In this document: positions 41,674-54,182 of the stretch, in pieces
Numbering within the stretch: the first letter of the stretch is position 1
Layout of the letters: each line of letters opens with the position of its first letter
Origin: Brugia malayi
Taxonomy: Eukaryota > Nematoda > Chromadorea > Rhabditida > Onchocercidae
DNA: 64,000 nt
Assembly: GCF_000002995.4 (NCBI RefSeq)
Contig: NW_025062479.1
Coordinates: 774,001-838,000, forward strand
Direction of reading: 5' to 3'
The notes under the pieces: generated by a model
The model's input: the letters and a program-made list of their open reading frames with translations, nothing else
Database searches by the model: none
Told to the model about the DNA's origin: nothing
Program-made: the position numbers and the translations under genes

Positions 41674-44600
41674 CGAGGCCCAAAAATTTCTTGTGAGGGC
41701 AAGAAAATTTTGAAGGTGAAAAGAAGGATGAATAGTAACAATCACAGAGACTGCGTCTTTGATGAAATCTAGTTATCCAGTGAAATCACAAGTCGAAGAA
41801 CTCGATTTTTCCCAAATGTTCACAATGTCGATTTTGCCAATCGAATCAAATCATCAAGGCACGATAAAATCTTTTTTTTTTTTGGCAGCACACAAATACA
41901 TAAATCAAGAAAAACAAAAATGAAGGATGAATGGTACTTTAAATGATAACATGAAATAAACATTATGAGTTATACATAGGTATATCATTGGATGCATATT
42001 AATGATACTTATATCAGTAGAAGGAAGATCTTAATAGCTACAGTGATGAAAATTTAAACAATAACAATGATAATAACAATACAATTAACATATGGTGATA
42101 ATATATGGGAAATTTTCACAATTTTATTATTTTGTGGAAAATAAAACCAATTTAATTTACTACAACAGTACTACAATACTATCAATGATAGTAAAAATTT
42201 TATTATTTGAAAAATTATTAAAATGTTGCAATAAAATGACCAAAAAAAAAAAAAAAAAAAAAAAAAAAAGATAGAAAAGATGCAAAAAGAAATGAAATGT
42301 AATAGAGTGAATGATCAAACCAATTATTTGGTGGATTATTGGATTTATTTTAAATTATTCTGCTTCTCTTTTCCTCTTTCATTCTTCTTCAACTTTTCCA
42401 CACTGCAATTATTACGATTAACAGGTTTACAATGATGGAAAAGTTTCCAGATGTCTTCTTCTTAATATGTTATCCATTTATAAATGAATACTTGTTCCAT
42501 CTGTCAAAATAAAATTGCAGTTTTACATAAATGTGCAAATATTTGTCATCTTAATCGTATATAAATCAGTAACAAATGCACTATTCCAATTTGACCTATC
42601 TCACTACCGAGCATTTCTCTCGTCCAATGATTATTTCTTAAATCTGATATATCCATTATTAATTTTTATCTATCCAGTTATATCTTATTTTCGCTCATAT
42701 AATTAAATCAGTTTTTCATTTCTGCTTTTCTCTTCTATTTATTTCATTATAATAATCTTAGCTATCGCATAAACCGATTAAAAGTGTTCACTGCATCATC
42801 TTCAATTTTAGTTCAAGTTGATTAGAATCGCTATTTAGGATAAATAAAAACTTTCTAAAACAAAACATTCCTGAAACATATTATTTTAAACTTATTTTAA
42901 TATCCTGTGTATTTGTTTCCAATTTCCTGTGATATGTACAGTCTCGAAATGCTGTTTGTTTAGAATCTTTGTAATAAGTATAATGTTAGAACAAGTTGTG
43001 GTGATAGTTGAGCTTTTTTTTTTCTTTTTTTTTGGTAAAAATTTGACCAGAATTAATAATTTCATCAGTATAACATGAACTACATTATAAATATTTATGT
43101 CGATAGTGCAACCAAATTAGAGCGCAGGCATGCTTCATCAGTCATGTCAATGTATCAAAATAGAGAAAAAAAGGACGTTCTCAATTGAACTAAGTTTTCA
43201 AACCAAATTTTTAATTTCACAATATATTCTAAAAACCAAATATAATGTGAGCATTCTGCAGAATAAAACTATTTATCTTGTTAAACCAGCTATTTCGATT
43301 TTCTTTTTTGCCTTCTATCTTTGAACATTGAGCTAGCAGATAACAAAAGATTGCTTGATCCATTCACAGATATTTGAACGATCCATTAGCATCATTGTTG
43401 AAGTCTGTCATTATTCTGACAAATAACTTATTTCGAGATAAATTAACCGTGTTTGTAGCACCGTACGACCAAGATTCATCTTGCAAGTCGAAGAAAAGAC
43501 TAACAGAAAGACGGCGATCTAGAAAATGTGTCAAACAACGGAAGGGTAAAAAATACCAGTATTTATAACTAAAACAATAGCATTACAAAGCAGATAAACT
43601 GCAATCGAAAGTAAAAAAAAAAAAGAAATAAACAATGGCTCGAGCTTTTCAAGTTATCATAATGGACACAACTCAAGGGAATATAATAAACTCTAAACTT
43701 AATCCTCTGAATAGCTTATCGCCTTTAATAAAACTTCGGAAGCAATACTTCTATAAATTACCTGGAAAGCAATCACCGATAGATACAAAACACGCCCGTC
43801 ATTAAATCAAGGAGCAATATAGACTCACCATTCCAATAGATTCAGCAGAAGCACTAACTTCATACTTTAAAATTTAGGCATTTTAAATACTCATTTGATA
43901 ATCCATCCTCCATAAATGTAACCTCACAGTCTTTTCATAGAATGCTCTGCACGAGTGTGAAACACAAGTCACAAATTTCTTGAAAAATTTATTAGTCCAT
44001 TGATTTGGTTATTAGAATTATCTGTAATAGCAATGAATTTTGAAGCAATCAGGTAAAACACACAGTGTATGCAAAAAGTACAGAAGGTAAGTCATTTGAA
44101 AATAAGCATATACCAAACATTATCACTGATTTAAGCTTCGTTCTTCGTTTTCTCATTATATTTTCTGATATTGTCTGGGAAACGAATTTCTTAGCCCAAA
44201 TCAAAAGTTTTTTGCATGAAAATTTCTAATTTTCGCTCAGTAATGTAAGGCATAACACGGAAAAAAACGTTTGCTTACTTAAAGCCTTAGCCCTAATCGG
44301 TAAGATAAACTTTGACTTAAAAGCTTGAAGATTACAAATTCGAAGCTGAGCGACGGAATATGCAATTTAAGTTATGAACAAGAATTTTAAACAATCCTTA
44401 TCAATATTCGTACTCATTAAGTACTAGCCGTGCGAAAAAGCTTTCCTGATATGGCTAAGCATTTTTTCACAGATTTATTTTAATCAAACCACTCCAGTTA
44501 GGCTATCAATGATTAACAAGTTATAAATCGAGGATAATTCTTCAAAAAATTTTTTCCTCAGTACTAAAATAAGTGACGGAAGCAAGCAGTTTGCAAGATA

Positions 44601-44707
44601 AAAGAGCACAGAATGTTTAAGGGTTAGAAAGAAGCGGAAATGGAGTTATAATTTACAACACCGGATATGATTGAGTAAGCAACCAGAAAAATGTATATGA
44701 CCTGTAA
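41674..44707. other. Intergenic, secreted EGF-ShKT gene to ATG13
   Basis: About 3 kb of AT-rich DNA between two minus-strand genes. It includes a 28-nt poly(A) run at 42242-42269. The frames at 42515-42706 and 43374-43568 resemble no family. Confidence 0.5.
42242..42269. repeat. Poly(A) tract, 28 nt
   Basis: Uninterrupted A run in intergenic DNA. Confidence 0.9.
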
Positions 44708-47700
44708 TCAGTCTTCCTCATTGTCTGCTTTTCTTTTGATTTCTTCTAAAAAATTGTCGAAAATTTTCTGATTGTTTTCAAATTGTGCCAGCTAAAAGTA
44801 ACACAATTAACATCTTGATGCAGTGCTAATGATAGGGAAATGGAAGAGAACCAACATCAAGGAATCACAATCCTTCTCTCTCTCTCTCTAAAGCAACGTG
44901 ACTGTATCTAATAAAATCGCAAAATTTGTATTCAGAAAAATTCGTGATGCCAGCTTTTAAGGGATACGATCAAACCTACCAACCGATCAGGCTTCAGTAG
45001 TTTGAACTTTGAATCTCTAGGTCATAAACTAGAGAGCCCTACTTTGTAAATTAGAATAATAGTTTAAAATTCCAGTTTGTAAAAACCGATCTGCATCGCG
45101 CTTATACGCTACAGATTGTTTTTAAAGCATACATCCAACCATGCTTCGGAATTATTTGTCCGCTGTTATTTTTGCATCTTAAAAGAATTAGTGGGAAAGA
45201 TTTTACAGAAGACAACGAAGCGGTCAAAAGATTTACCAGTTCAGGAATGACAGACGTACTGTCGATTTGAAATGAAAGATGAGTTGGAGCCGATCTACAT
45301 TGTTTCATGAACTCACCTAACCCATCTGCTAAACTTTCACTACTTCCAAATGCCACCTGAAACAGAACTGCTTACCGAGACTAATATGGTCAAATTTTTA
45401 TTTGTGCATGGAAACCAGCTACAATACATTCTAACTCGAAGAAGACTAATACGGTAAAAAATCAAATCATAATTGCTAGCGCAATCTTGAAATAGTGTCC
45501 TCTTTCCTCAAACAAGGCTACCATATCTCCTTTCCCTTTCTTTTTGTATTCAAACAACCTTGTACTTTAATGTCAAACCAAACTCACTATACCAATTCCA
45601 ACAAATTTTAGAGTACCTTGACATAACTACCGTCGCTACTTGTTAAATCGTCATCATCATCATCGCTTTGCACTTCCGTTTCTTCAGAATCACCTTCCTG
45701 TTTTTCGTTTGTTCCCTTATTCATTAAATTTACCCCAGAAGGAACAGTAGCACACTGGTGCATATGGTTAGGTATAATTGTTGCAGAACACGTCGAAGCC
45801 ACAAGAGTAGGTGGTGATGATGGAGAACGAACTAAACGATTCAGGTCATTGATAAAACTGTTACATAAGCACATAGCTCTGAAGAATGTAAACCACAATG
45901 TTATACAAATTGATGCCTTTCAAAAATCATGACTTCCGGTGGTTTCCGTGACATTCACTGAATAATTCAATTTCAACCAACCAAATGTACCAAAAAAGAA
46001 CTGACCAGGAGAAGAAGTTGGTGTTATCTTGTCACTGTCTTCTAGTGATCCTAAAAGTCCTTCACCTGGAATTGAATCATTCGCAACTGTAGTAAGCAGA
46101 GTTGAAAATGGAAATGAATGTGTCCTTGATCGGTTTTTCTGGAACAAAAAATTATTCTTCCTGCTGGAAAGAAAATCACAACCAATTGACTAAACCATAT
46201 CCTTACAAAACGATAACAATGTGAAATTAGCGCATAAGGATATTTGATATTAATTTGTCATTTCTAACATTAGCTTAATAGTACTGCACAATTTGACTGC
46301 CTTTTACTTTCACAATACATTCAGAAACAGAGCATACCACCGAAGCTAATCGATGTGGCAAACTGGAACTATATGGCTGACTGTTGCTTGTGTCTAGACC
46401 TAAAAATAAATTCATCCGATAAATGTTCATACAATTTTATACAGCTACAGTGATTCCATGAATTAAAAATTCTAACTCTAACTCATCACTCAGTTACTTA
46501 CCAAAGATTTGTTCATCACTGCACACATCACCACGACAGCAAGCATCATCTGAAGAGGATCGCGAATGACCCAAATGGAAACGTACACGTCGTGAAGGAG
46601 TTTCTGACATTAATTCATCAATCTTTTCCTGAAAATCTCACCTTTAAATCATGCTTCGACACCTGAAAATACTTTTAATTGTTGATTTTCAGATTTGTGG
46701 TTCCATCGAAATTTGGCAAATTTTCAAAAAATTCATTTGTATCGCAGTTTAATATGAAAATTTAATAAGATTTGAAACCAGACTAACCGGTTTAACTTCG
46801 GTAGAGTGAACAGAAACAGGACCGAACGGTATTAACATTGGGACATCTATATCTATTTTGGATTGATGTTCATTGGTGTTCACATTCTCCAATGCAGCTG
46901 CGGCACTTACATTTACTTCCTGTGTTGTTGTACTGGAATACGCAAAAGTGAAATAATTTAGTAGGAATCTGTTTAAATTATGGAGTAATCCTTAAATTAG
47001 TGCAGAACATAGAAGGGTACAAAAAACTGAAATATCATAAGCCAAGAAAATTAAAGTAGTGCCTAAGTTCGAACAAAAACTTATAACTACAGCACTCTAC
47101 CTTACATGGAAATGGAGAAGGCTCTTAACTTCAAGCACTCTAAATTCCTCGTACATAAAAGAATCACGATCGTAACTAATGTACAACAATGCAATACCTA
47201 AAAACACGTCACAGTTAACATATTGCAATAATAAAACGCTATCACCTGAGTAGAATTTAATGATTTACCGGTCAATTTCCATCTTTGTACGATAAAGCAG
47301 GTCAACAGAAAAACCACCAAATGGAGATGTTACTAGACCAATACGAACTTTTTTATGCTCTTCACCCAAATCCATTTCTGGTTCTTTTTCGTAAACCTTA
47401 ACAATAAACACCTACTTTATTTTACAAGATGACGGTTTTGTTACAAGTCGACTATGCAAAACTTTTCAATTTTATAACAAATGAAATATAAAATTGTGGG
47501 ACTCTTACTCTGTACATAATAATGAAAGTATCAGGGCTCTGTTTGCGAACATAATATCGGTAGGCTGGAGTCATTCGTGATGCAACAATTGCTGATTTCA
47601 AAAGTGTTCCTAACTGGTGGTATAATTCGGTCCTTACATTGACATTTCCATCAGTCAATTGTGATTCATATCGGACACACCTGGAAACTGATATATCTAA

Positions 47701-48470
47701 TGATATCATCACAATTCGCCATAAATTAACCTGAAACAATGAATCCATTTCGCAGAGCAACGAATTCTGGATTCAAAATAACTTTTGTGCTGAAAATAAG
47801 TTGCAAAATTTAAATCTGAGTTCTCATTCTCACTTTTTCTTCTAAGTTCCAAAATTTAAATCATTTCTGAATTGACTTTCTTATAAAATCATTGCACTGA
47901 CATTTTCTTTTCTTTACGATGAGGATAACTAAAGTCACCCAGAAATAAATGCAGGAAGATACATACCAGGACTCCAAAGGTAGAACATCGCCATCAGCAG
48001 TATGAAGCAGAAAATCCAAAGTGAAACAATTTGTGTTTGGAGGATATCTACAAGTAGGAAAAGTGTTAAATGGAAGTTAACTTCGAAAGACGGACAAAAC
48101 AGAATAAGTATCTAAGGAAAATGTGATGCTAACTTTGTGACGCTTGTACGTAACTGTGCAGCTACTTCACCTAATTCATCAATTCGCACACTGAACCAAT
48201 CCGTAGGATCCGGTGATACACTACATGACTGTACTATCAGCTGACCAAGACGTGACTGAACAAGTGCTTGAACCTAAAACAAATGCTTTCCGTTTGACAT
48301 CTCGAGTTATTCTAGGTTTTCGAGATTTATGTTAAAACATTTGGACGTAATCCAAAACATGCTAAACTTTACCACTTGATAACAAAGACTATTACCAAAC
48401 GTGTTGTGAAGAATTTGCCAAATTTAACGAATTCTTGATATGATTTCGAGCATGTCGCTGAATCACTCAT
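44708..48470 (-). CDS. ATG13: Autophagy initiation factor ATG13 (EPG-1 homologue)
   Basis: Twelve exons close in phase to 508 residues: 48396-48470, 48134-48273, 47967-48047, 47509-47680, 47269-47396, 46788-46932, 46502-46628, 46338-46399, 46006-46138, 45617-45876, 45237-45356, 44708-44791. The N-terminal HORMA domain (about residues 1-200) shows SYQEFVKFGKFFTTRLVQAL, QSRLGQLI, ASRMTPAYRYYVRKQSPDTF and KKVRIGLVTSPFGGF, matching human ATG13. A long Ser/Thr-rich, probably disordered middle follows, with a poly-Asp stretch. The C-terminus ends LAQFENNQKIFDNFLEEI, matching the human end. The human LIR region aligns with GSYVKVAF here, giving a candidate Atg8-binding motif Y-V-K-V after acidic residues. 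ATG13 scaffolds the ULK1/UNC-51 kinase complex. The ATG is 1 nt after TTTTAG, a likely trans-splice acceptor. Confidence 0.95.
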
Positions 48471-49638
48471 GCTAAAAGAAAAAGTTTTCCATCTCCTATT
48501 ATGGATACAAATGACGTCAAATAATATTCGGAGCAATTTGACATGGAAAGAAAATTCACATTAAATGAACCGTGTGATCGTGAAATAAGTGAAATGCGTG
48601 AAATATTGGAAAACAATCGTCTGGAACAGTAGACACAGGTGCACTAAAACCATGAAGCTTAGCTTAATAACAAATCTGTAAACTGCTGATGATGTCAACT
48701 TATGGATATACATAGATGTATAGCACTTAAGAGTGCAGAGAAAAGAGAAGAAGCGATGAGATAGCTGTGAAAGGGTACTTTTCTCTCTAAATGTTTGAAA
48801 GGCATTCACGTTTCTCTAATGAACAGCAAAAAAACTGAAAATGAAATGAATTAGAAGTCGAAGGAAAGCCATTAACAAAGAAAAACAGAAAAATGAGGGA
48901 GGTTATATATTCAATTTGTAATAATAATCATGAAAATGAAATTAAAATAACAACATTTAATTCCTAACAAGACGAAATCTTGAATTTACATTCTTTTCTT
49001 AGCATAGTATGTGAAAAAAAAAAAAAGAATCTCCACTTAACAAAATAATAACAACAAGACATTCAGATTTAGTAAAAAGAGGACGATGAGATGGACGAGT
49101 GAACTGCCAGATAAATTCAAAGTATGAAGAAAAACTAGTAATGGCTAACTTTTAGATAATTCAATGAGAGAGGAGGAAGAACACATAACGTACTACGGAC
49201 ACAAGGAGACTTATGTACGAATGTCGTACAGTATGTTAAGTCTAATTCATCGACGACTAGAAGGTTCGAATTTAAACATAATTAATTAACATCTCAGTAA
49301 TGTATTTCGCACAATTTTGATAGAAGATGAAAATGCATCATAATTTATACTTCTCAACTTAGTGCCACAGCAAATCTACTGCACCTGAATGTGAGCATCC
49401 TGTCATCCCGCAATATCATATATGCATTGCGCTCGTCCGAATTTTACAGTGCAGAAGGAGGCGAATTTTCATGATTACGTGAGATGTGTAGACGTTGAGT
49501 GATTCATTTGTAAGTTGAGACGTGGTCGTTAAGTTATTCGTTTATTAAAGGATCTGTTGTTAAATTTCAACAAATTTAGTTTTAGTTTTGTGAGATGATT
49601 GCAGAAATTGGAGAAGAATAAGAAGCAGAGAGGAAATT
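48471..49638. promoter_or_regulatory. Shared divergent upstream region, ATG13 / DRAM homologue
   Basis: About 1.17 kb separate the two divergent start codons. Promoters for both genes must lie here or in untranslated exons. AT-rich, with a frame of 82 codons at 48561-48809 (-) that resembles nothing. I could not identify specific factor sites. Confidence 0.4.
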
Positions 49639-52354
49639 ATGTTACAATTTGGCCTTCTTGCTGCTGGTCATCTTCCTATCTTTTTTGCAATGTTCTTTAC
49701 ATTAATGCTAAGTAAGTTTCAAGATTTCCTTTATATTTTCGCGTTACATTTTGATTATTTTTCCAGAAATTTCCACTACTCCTAGATATTGTGAATACGA
49801 ATGATTGTAGGTGCATCTTATGTACTGGCAGTATGGCAAGGTGATGTAGATCCAGTTTTTCCGTACATTTCATCTTCTGGTGATCATCGTCCAGAGTCAT
49901 GTTTCTTTAGCATGATGCTCAATTTATGCTCCTTTCTGATAATGCTTATCATTTATTTGAGGTATTTAATTTTAGATTGGTTCGATTTCAGTATGGCTTC
50001 AGTAATAAATACAGTTGAAATTGAGGGATGATTGGCTGCTTAACTTTGAGATGACCTTGAATTTTAGTGCACTTTATTAGAATAAGTATGGGAACTTTAA
50101 TTTTGGGTGCAAATGAAAGCATGGTTGAAGGAAAAATGAGTTAACTTTTACTGACGGAAAATTTCTAAGGTTCGTTGTTTGAAGTTAAGTAGAATGTGTA
50201 AATAGTAAGTAGGGAGTTAGGTGGAATGACCAAGAAATTATGGAATGATAAAAAAATCCGCAAAAGGAAGAAAATGTAACTTTAGCATACCTTAAAAAGG
50301 TTTTAAGTAGATTGTATATAGCTTACAAAGTGATATTAAGATTGATAGAGATTTCATCTGAGGTTAAAAGTATGTAGCAAATTTAGGTACTCACTGGTAG
50401 TTGAACTCAATCGTGATTCAGACCATCTCCTGAAACGTTTGAATATTTTTACACTGGTTGTTGGTATGACTGGTGGAATTGGAATGTTCATTGTCGCCAA
50501 CTTTCAAGTATGTTTAACCATGTTAGATCTTAGCATGTTAAGATTGTCATTTGTTTGGCCTTTTATTTTTAATTCCAAAAAGGAACATTAGTGTAGCTTT
50601 GTAAAATGTCTTCTCTTTTTTTGTGGGTGAATTAAAGTTAACATTTCATTAGCGGTCAGCCTTTATGATGAATTATGTGGCGTGAGTTACTCACTGCCTC
50701 ATTATTAAATATTTTATTGCATTATTTCCTAGATATTGAAAATTTTTTATGTATGTACGGTAGGTAGCAAGGGTCACTTCCAAAAGAGTGAAACGTACTA
50801 AGCTAGGTGGTCTAAATTCAAGTTGTAAGTCAAATCAGTCATTAAACAGTACTTGACTTTGAGAGTATTGTGATAACATTCCTTATTTCAAGCTGTAACT
50901 GAACTAAACTGGATTTAAATTTAAGCAAAAATTAAACGAAGATTTTTATAACGCAGTTTTCTAGGAATCTGCCGTTATTACAGTACATTTAACTGGAGCA
51001 TTTTTATGTTTCGGATGCGGTTGTTTTTATATGCTTTTGCAATTTTGTCTTACTATTTACATGTGTCCATTATACAACAGTCGTCGGATTGGTTTTATCC
51101 GTGGTGCAATAGCAATATCTGCCATACTGTGTTTCATCACAGGTTACCACTTTTCAATTTCAGGAAGTTTTTTAAAACTTTGTTTAACAAAAATGACTGC
51201 TTTCATTTTTTTTTTCGTAATGAGTAGCACGGAAATAAAAATTACTTGTTCAGCAATTTCATATATAACATTGAAGTCGGGCACAAAAGACTTTAAGATC
51301 TTATCCAAAAGTAACATTTCCTTTCCATTTAGATAGAGAATAAAGGAAATTAAAAAGGGGAGAGACTAGTGTCGAATAACTGAGTATATTTTTAGTTCTT
51401 TCTTTTGGTATAGCTGCATCAAATGAATTTCACAAACATTACCCCGATCTACCTACACCGAGGCCTTGGTCCAGGAAAACAAATCAACCCGTAAGATTTT
51501 CTCCATTAATGAAATATTTTCAAAAATTTTCTTGTTCTCTGCTAAAACTAACTTGAATCTGCTTCTGCGTATGAGAATTTTGATGCTAATAACACTGATG
51601 AGTGACGAGTCGTGCTGCTGAGAGTTTTGAACAGATTGAGAAAATGCTGTTTCATATTTAACTAAATCTAGGAGGTCATAAGGTCGGATGAGTTTCACTA
51701 TGTGGTGATTTAAAGGGAATAATCAGACTGCTGTCAGAAATCTAATGAATAAAAAGTTAATATTTTCTGGCATAAAGTTAGCAATTCTTCATTCTCAGAA
51801 TTAAATATGTTGGTTTGTGGTATGTAGATACAAATTATTTTGTATTTCATAGTCAATATTTATAAAAAGATAATTACTGGTATTCGTTTAGTTAGCTTTC
51901 AGGGTTACAATCTTCACTGCGTTTCTGCTATTGCTGAATGGTGTTTGGCAATATGCAATGTGTTATTTATATTGAGGTATATTTACAACATTTCTGACAG
52001 AAAGTTATTGGAAAATGTTTGTCTTTTGTCGAAGTATTTGAGATGTTTGACAGGATTTGTGCCATTACACCAGCATTACCAGCAATGAAAAAGTCCTAAT
52101 TTTAATACTGATAACAGTTTTTCTCTTCTCTAGTATCACAGCATATTTCATTCGATCAGTTCGCTTGATAGAATTTTCTTGTTGGAAGAATATTCAACAA
52201 CGCTTTCATTTCTCTTCAAGACCCTAATATTTTACAGTTTCTATATCTCGATTAGATTCAGTATGGATAGGAATTATGTATTATTACCAACACAGTTCAG
52301 TTTTAACAAATCATGGTTCATAGAATCAGATTTTTTTCTTTTAAAAAGTATGGT

Positions 52355-52408
<54 letters not shown>

Positions 52409-52558
52409 TTATAACCGATTACAATAATGAACTTTCTTTGTAGTTTCTCTCGTGATTTTGAGAAACTTCGTGTTGAATTGACTGTGCAGCCGCTGGTTTC
52501 GCATTTGGATCATAGTCCACTATGGCGCTCCGCCACCGATCTTAGTTCGCCGTATTGA
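49639..52558 (+). CDS. DRAM/TMEM150 (Frag1/Sfk1) family multi-pass membrane protein
   Basis: Seven exons close in phase to 268 residues (human DRAM2 is 266): 49639-49711, 49811-49961, 50387-50507, 50965-51142, 51396-51490, 51903-51976, 52444-52558. Hydrophobic segments suggest six membrane spans. Family blocks include WQGDVDPVFPYISSSGDHRP (compare DPALPYISDTG in DRAM2), then ESCFFSMMLN, GGIGMFIVANFQ, ESAVITVHLTGAFLCFGCG and the late HCVSAIAEWCLAICNVLF. Human DRAM1/DRAM2 act in lysosomal membranes and promote autophagy. The first intron must end at TTGTAG|GTGC (49810); the earlier TTCCAG at about 49766 leads to a stop. Last intron carries a long (TA)n run. Divergent from ATG13. Family certain, exact paralogue (DRAM versus TMEM150) not. 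Confidence 0.9.
52358..52405. repeat. (TA)n microsatellite, about 24 units
   Basis: Uninterrupted TA run in the last intron of the DRAM-family gene. Confidence 0.92.
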
Positions 52559-53706
52559 TAATGAAAATGCTTACGTATGCTTATAAATCATTACTGCTTT
52601 TGGTTATTTTGGGGAAAAAATGCGTAGTAGACTTAACAAAAAAGTTGAAAGGTATCGTTTTCTTCAAATATCTGTAAACATGTTGCAGTCTGAATTCAAA
52701 TGAAATCAAATTAGGTATTCTCGATGTAGGATTGAAGACTGAGGTAAATTCATTGTGCAGCAAAACATTTTCACGGAAACTCGCTACAGTTCTATAAGAT
52801 GTTCTCGTTTGTTCGTCGATTTAAGTAAAAGCCGTCAAGATCACTCATAATTCAATCAACAGATATACTAGAAGGATTGATTTGTTGATTGGCATTGTTA
52901 TTTTCTCCAGGAGATTCATGTATGACCGTAATGGGTTTGCAATTATGCTACTTTAAGGGTATACGCTAGAATAATTGGGTGAAAAAGTCTATTGACTCTA
53001 TATAATACAAATTTAGTTGATTTTTAATAATATAACTTCAATTAATCCTCTTTTATTTTTTTGTTTTCTTTATGACAATAGTTTCTTTCAAGTTTTAAGG
53101 CTTACCAACATGCCGGATGCATTTTATGTCTTTGTATTCGAATTCTCGCATTATATTATTATGGCTTTGACCACAAATTTATTGCAGTATTCGGCACAAG
53201 AAACGGTTAGAATTATCCAGATTTCAGGTGTGTGATGCTTTTGATCTTGTTTTACTTTGTTCCATGTTTATTTTTGTGAAGTCATACTCTGAGAGTTTCT
53301 GTTTTTGAGGTTATTGTATATGAAGGTTCAAAGAGCCACGTCAGTTCAGGTTTTTTTATTTCAGGCAATATTTTACGTGCTGACCTAACGCTATCAATAG
53401 TTCCAGCCCAGCATTCTTATTATCATGTCGCTTATTACATTTAACGAAAACTGAGCAATGTTAATAGTTTTTGATTAAACCTATATTTTTTGGATAACGT
53501 TGTCTTGAATGCTTTTAAAATTTCACGTATTTTATACTGTTTCCATTGATCTCTTTAAAATATTGTATACATTATAGATAAGGAGTCGAAAGACATCTAG
53601 TTATTTGAAGGTGAGTTAATTTTTCAGACTTTATCATATCTAGCGATAGTTTCAGTGTCGAAAAACCGCTTTTCCTAAAAGACTGTGACAGTAATCATCG
53701 AGTGCT

Positions 53707-53851
53707 GTGGAAAGGGTGATTGTGAAACTCTAGGGTCGATAGTTTACGGATTCGCTTCTCAGCTCTACAGTGGACCAGAGTAGTATCTCAGTAGATGTCT
53801 TCGGTTCTTTTTGATCTTGACCAATTTGAGAGGAAGATCCTCCACACTGCA
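53707..53851. repeat. 145-bp direct repeat, copy 1
   Basis: Nearly identical to 54038-54182; by eye the only difference is AGCTCTACAG here against AGGTCTACAG there. The unit begins GTGGAAAGGG and ends TCCTCCACACTGCA, so its ends can pair (GTGGA/TCCAC). It is less AT-rich than its flanks. It also holds an internal hairpin (GAGGA-AGA-TCCTC). Homology does not continue into the flanks. Confidence 0.9.
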
Positions 53852-54037
53852 CTTTTCGTAGTTCATTAAATATTTTTTGGTGAACAAAAGATCAAAAACT
53901 TTTGTTGCTAAATGTTGAATATTCATCAAATTGCTGCATTCATAATACGGAAAGTCTCATCTTCATTTCCTAACAGAAATTGTTTAGAAGTTCACCAAAA
54001 AAGGTACTAATATATGTTCTTATTATGATGCGATGTG

Positions 54038-54182
54038 GTGGAAAGGGTGATTGTGAAACTCTAGGGTCGATAGTTTACGGATTCGCTTCTCAGGTCTACA
54101 GTGGACCAGAGTAGTATCTCAGTAGATGTCTTCGGTTCTTTTTGATCTTGACCAATTTGAGAGGAAGATCCTCCACACTGCA
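54038..54182. repeat. 145-bp direct repeat, copy 2
   Basis: Second copy, same orientation, starting 331 bp after the first. See copy 1. The near identity points to a recent duplication, gene conversion or two insertions of one element. Confidence 0.9.

Noticed and set aside
49260..49275. GGTTCGAATTT as a tRNA B-box
   Set aside because: No matching A-box, acceptor stem or cloverleaf could be drawn around it.
49767..49800. Earlier acceptor (TTCCAG) for exon 2 of the DRAM-family gene
   Set aside because: In the phase set by exon 1 it runs into TGA within 12 codons. The acceptor at 49810 gives the family sequence directly.
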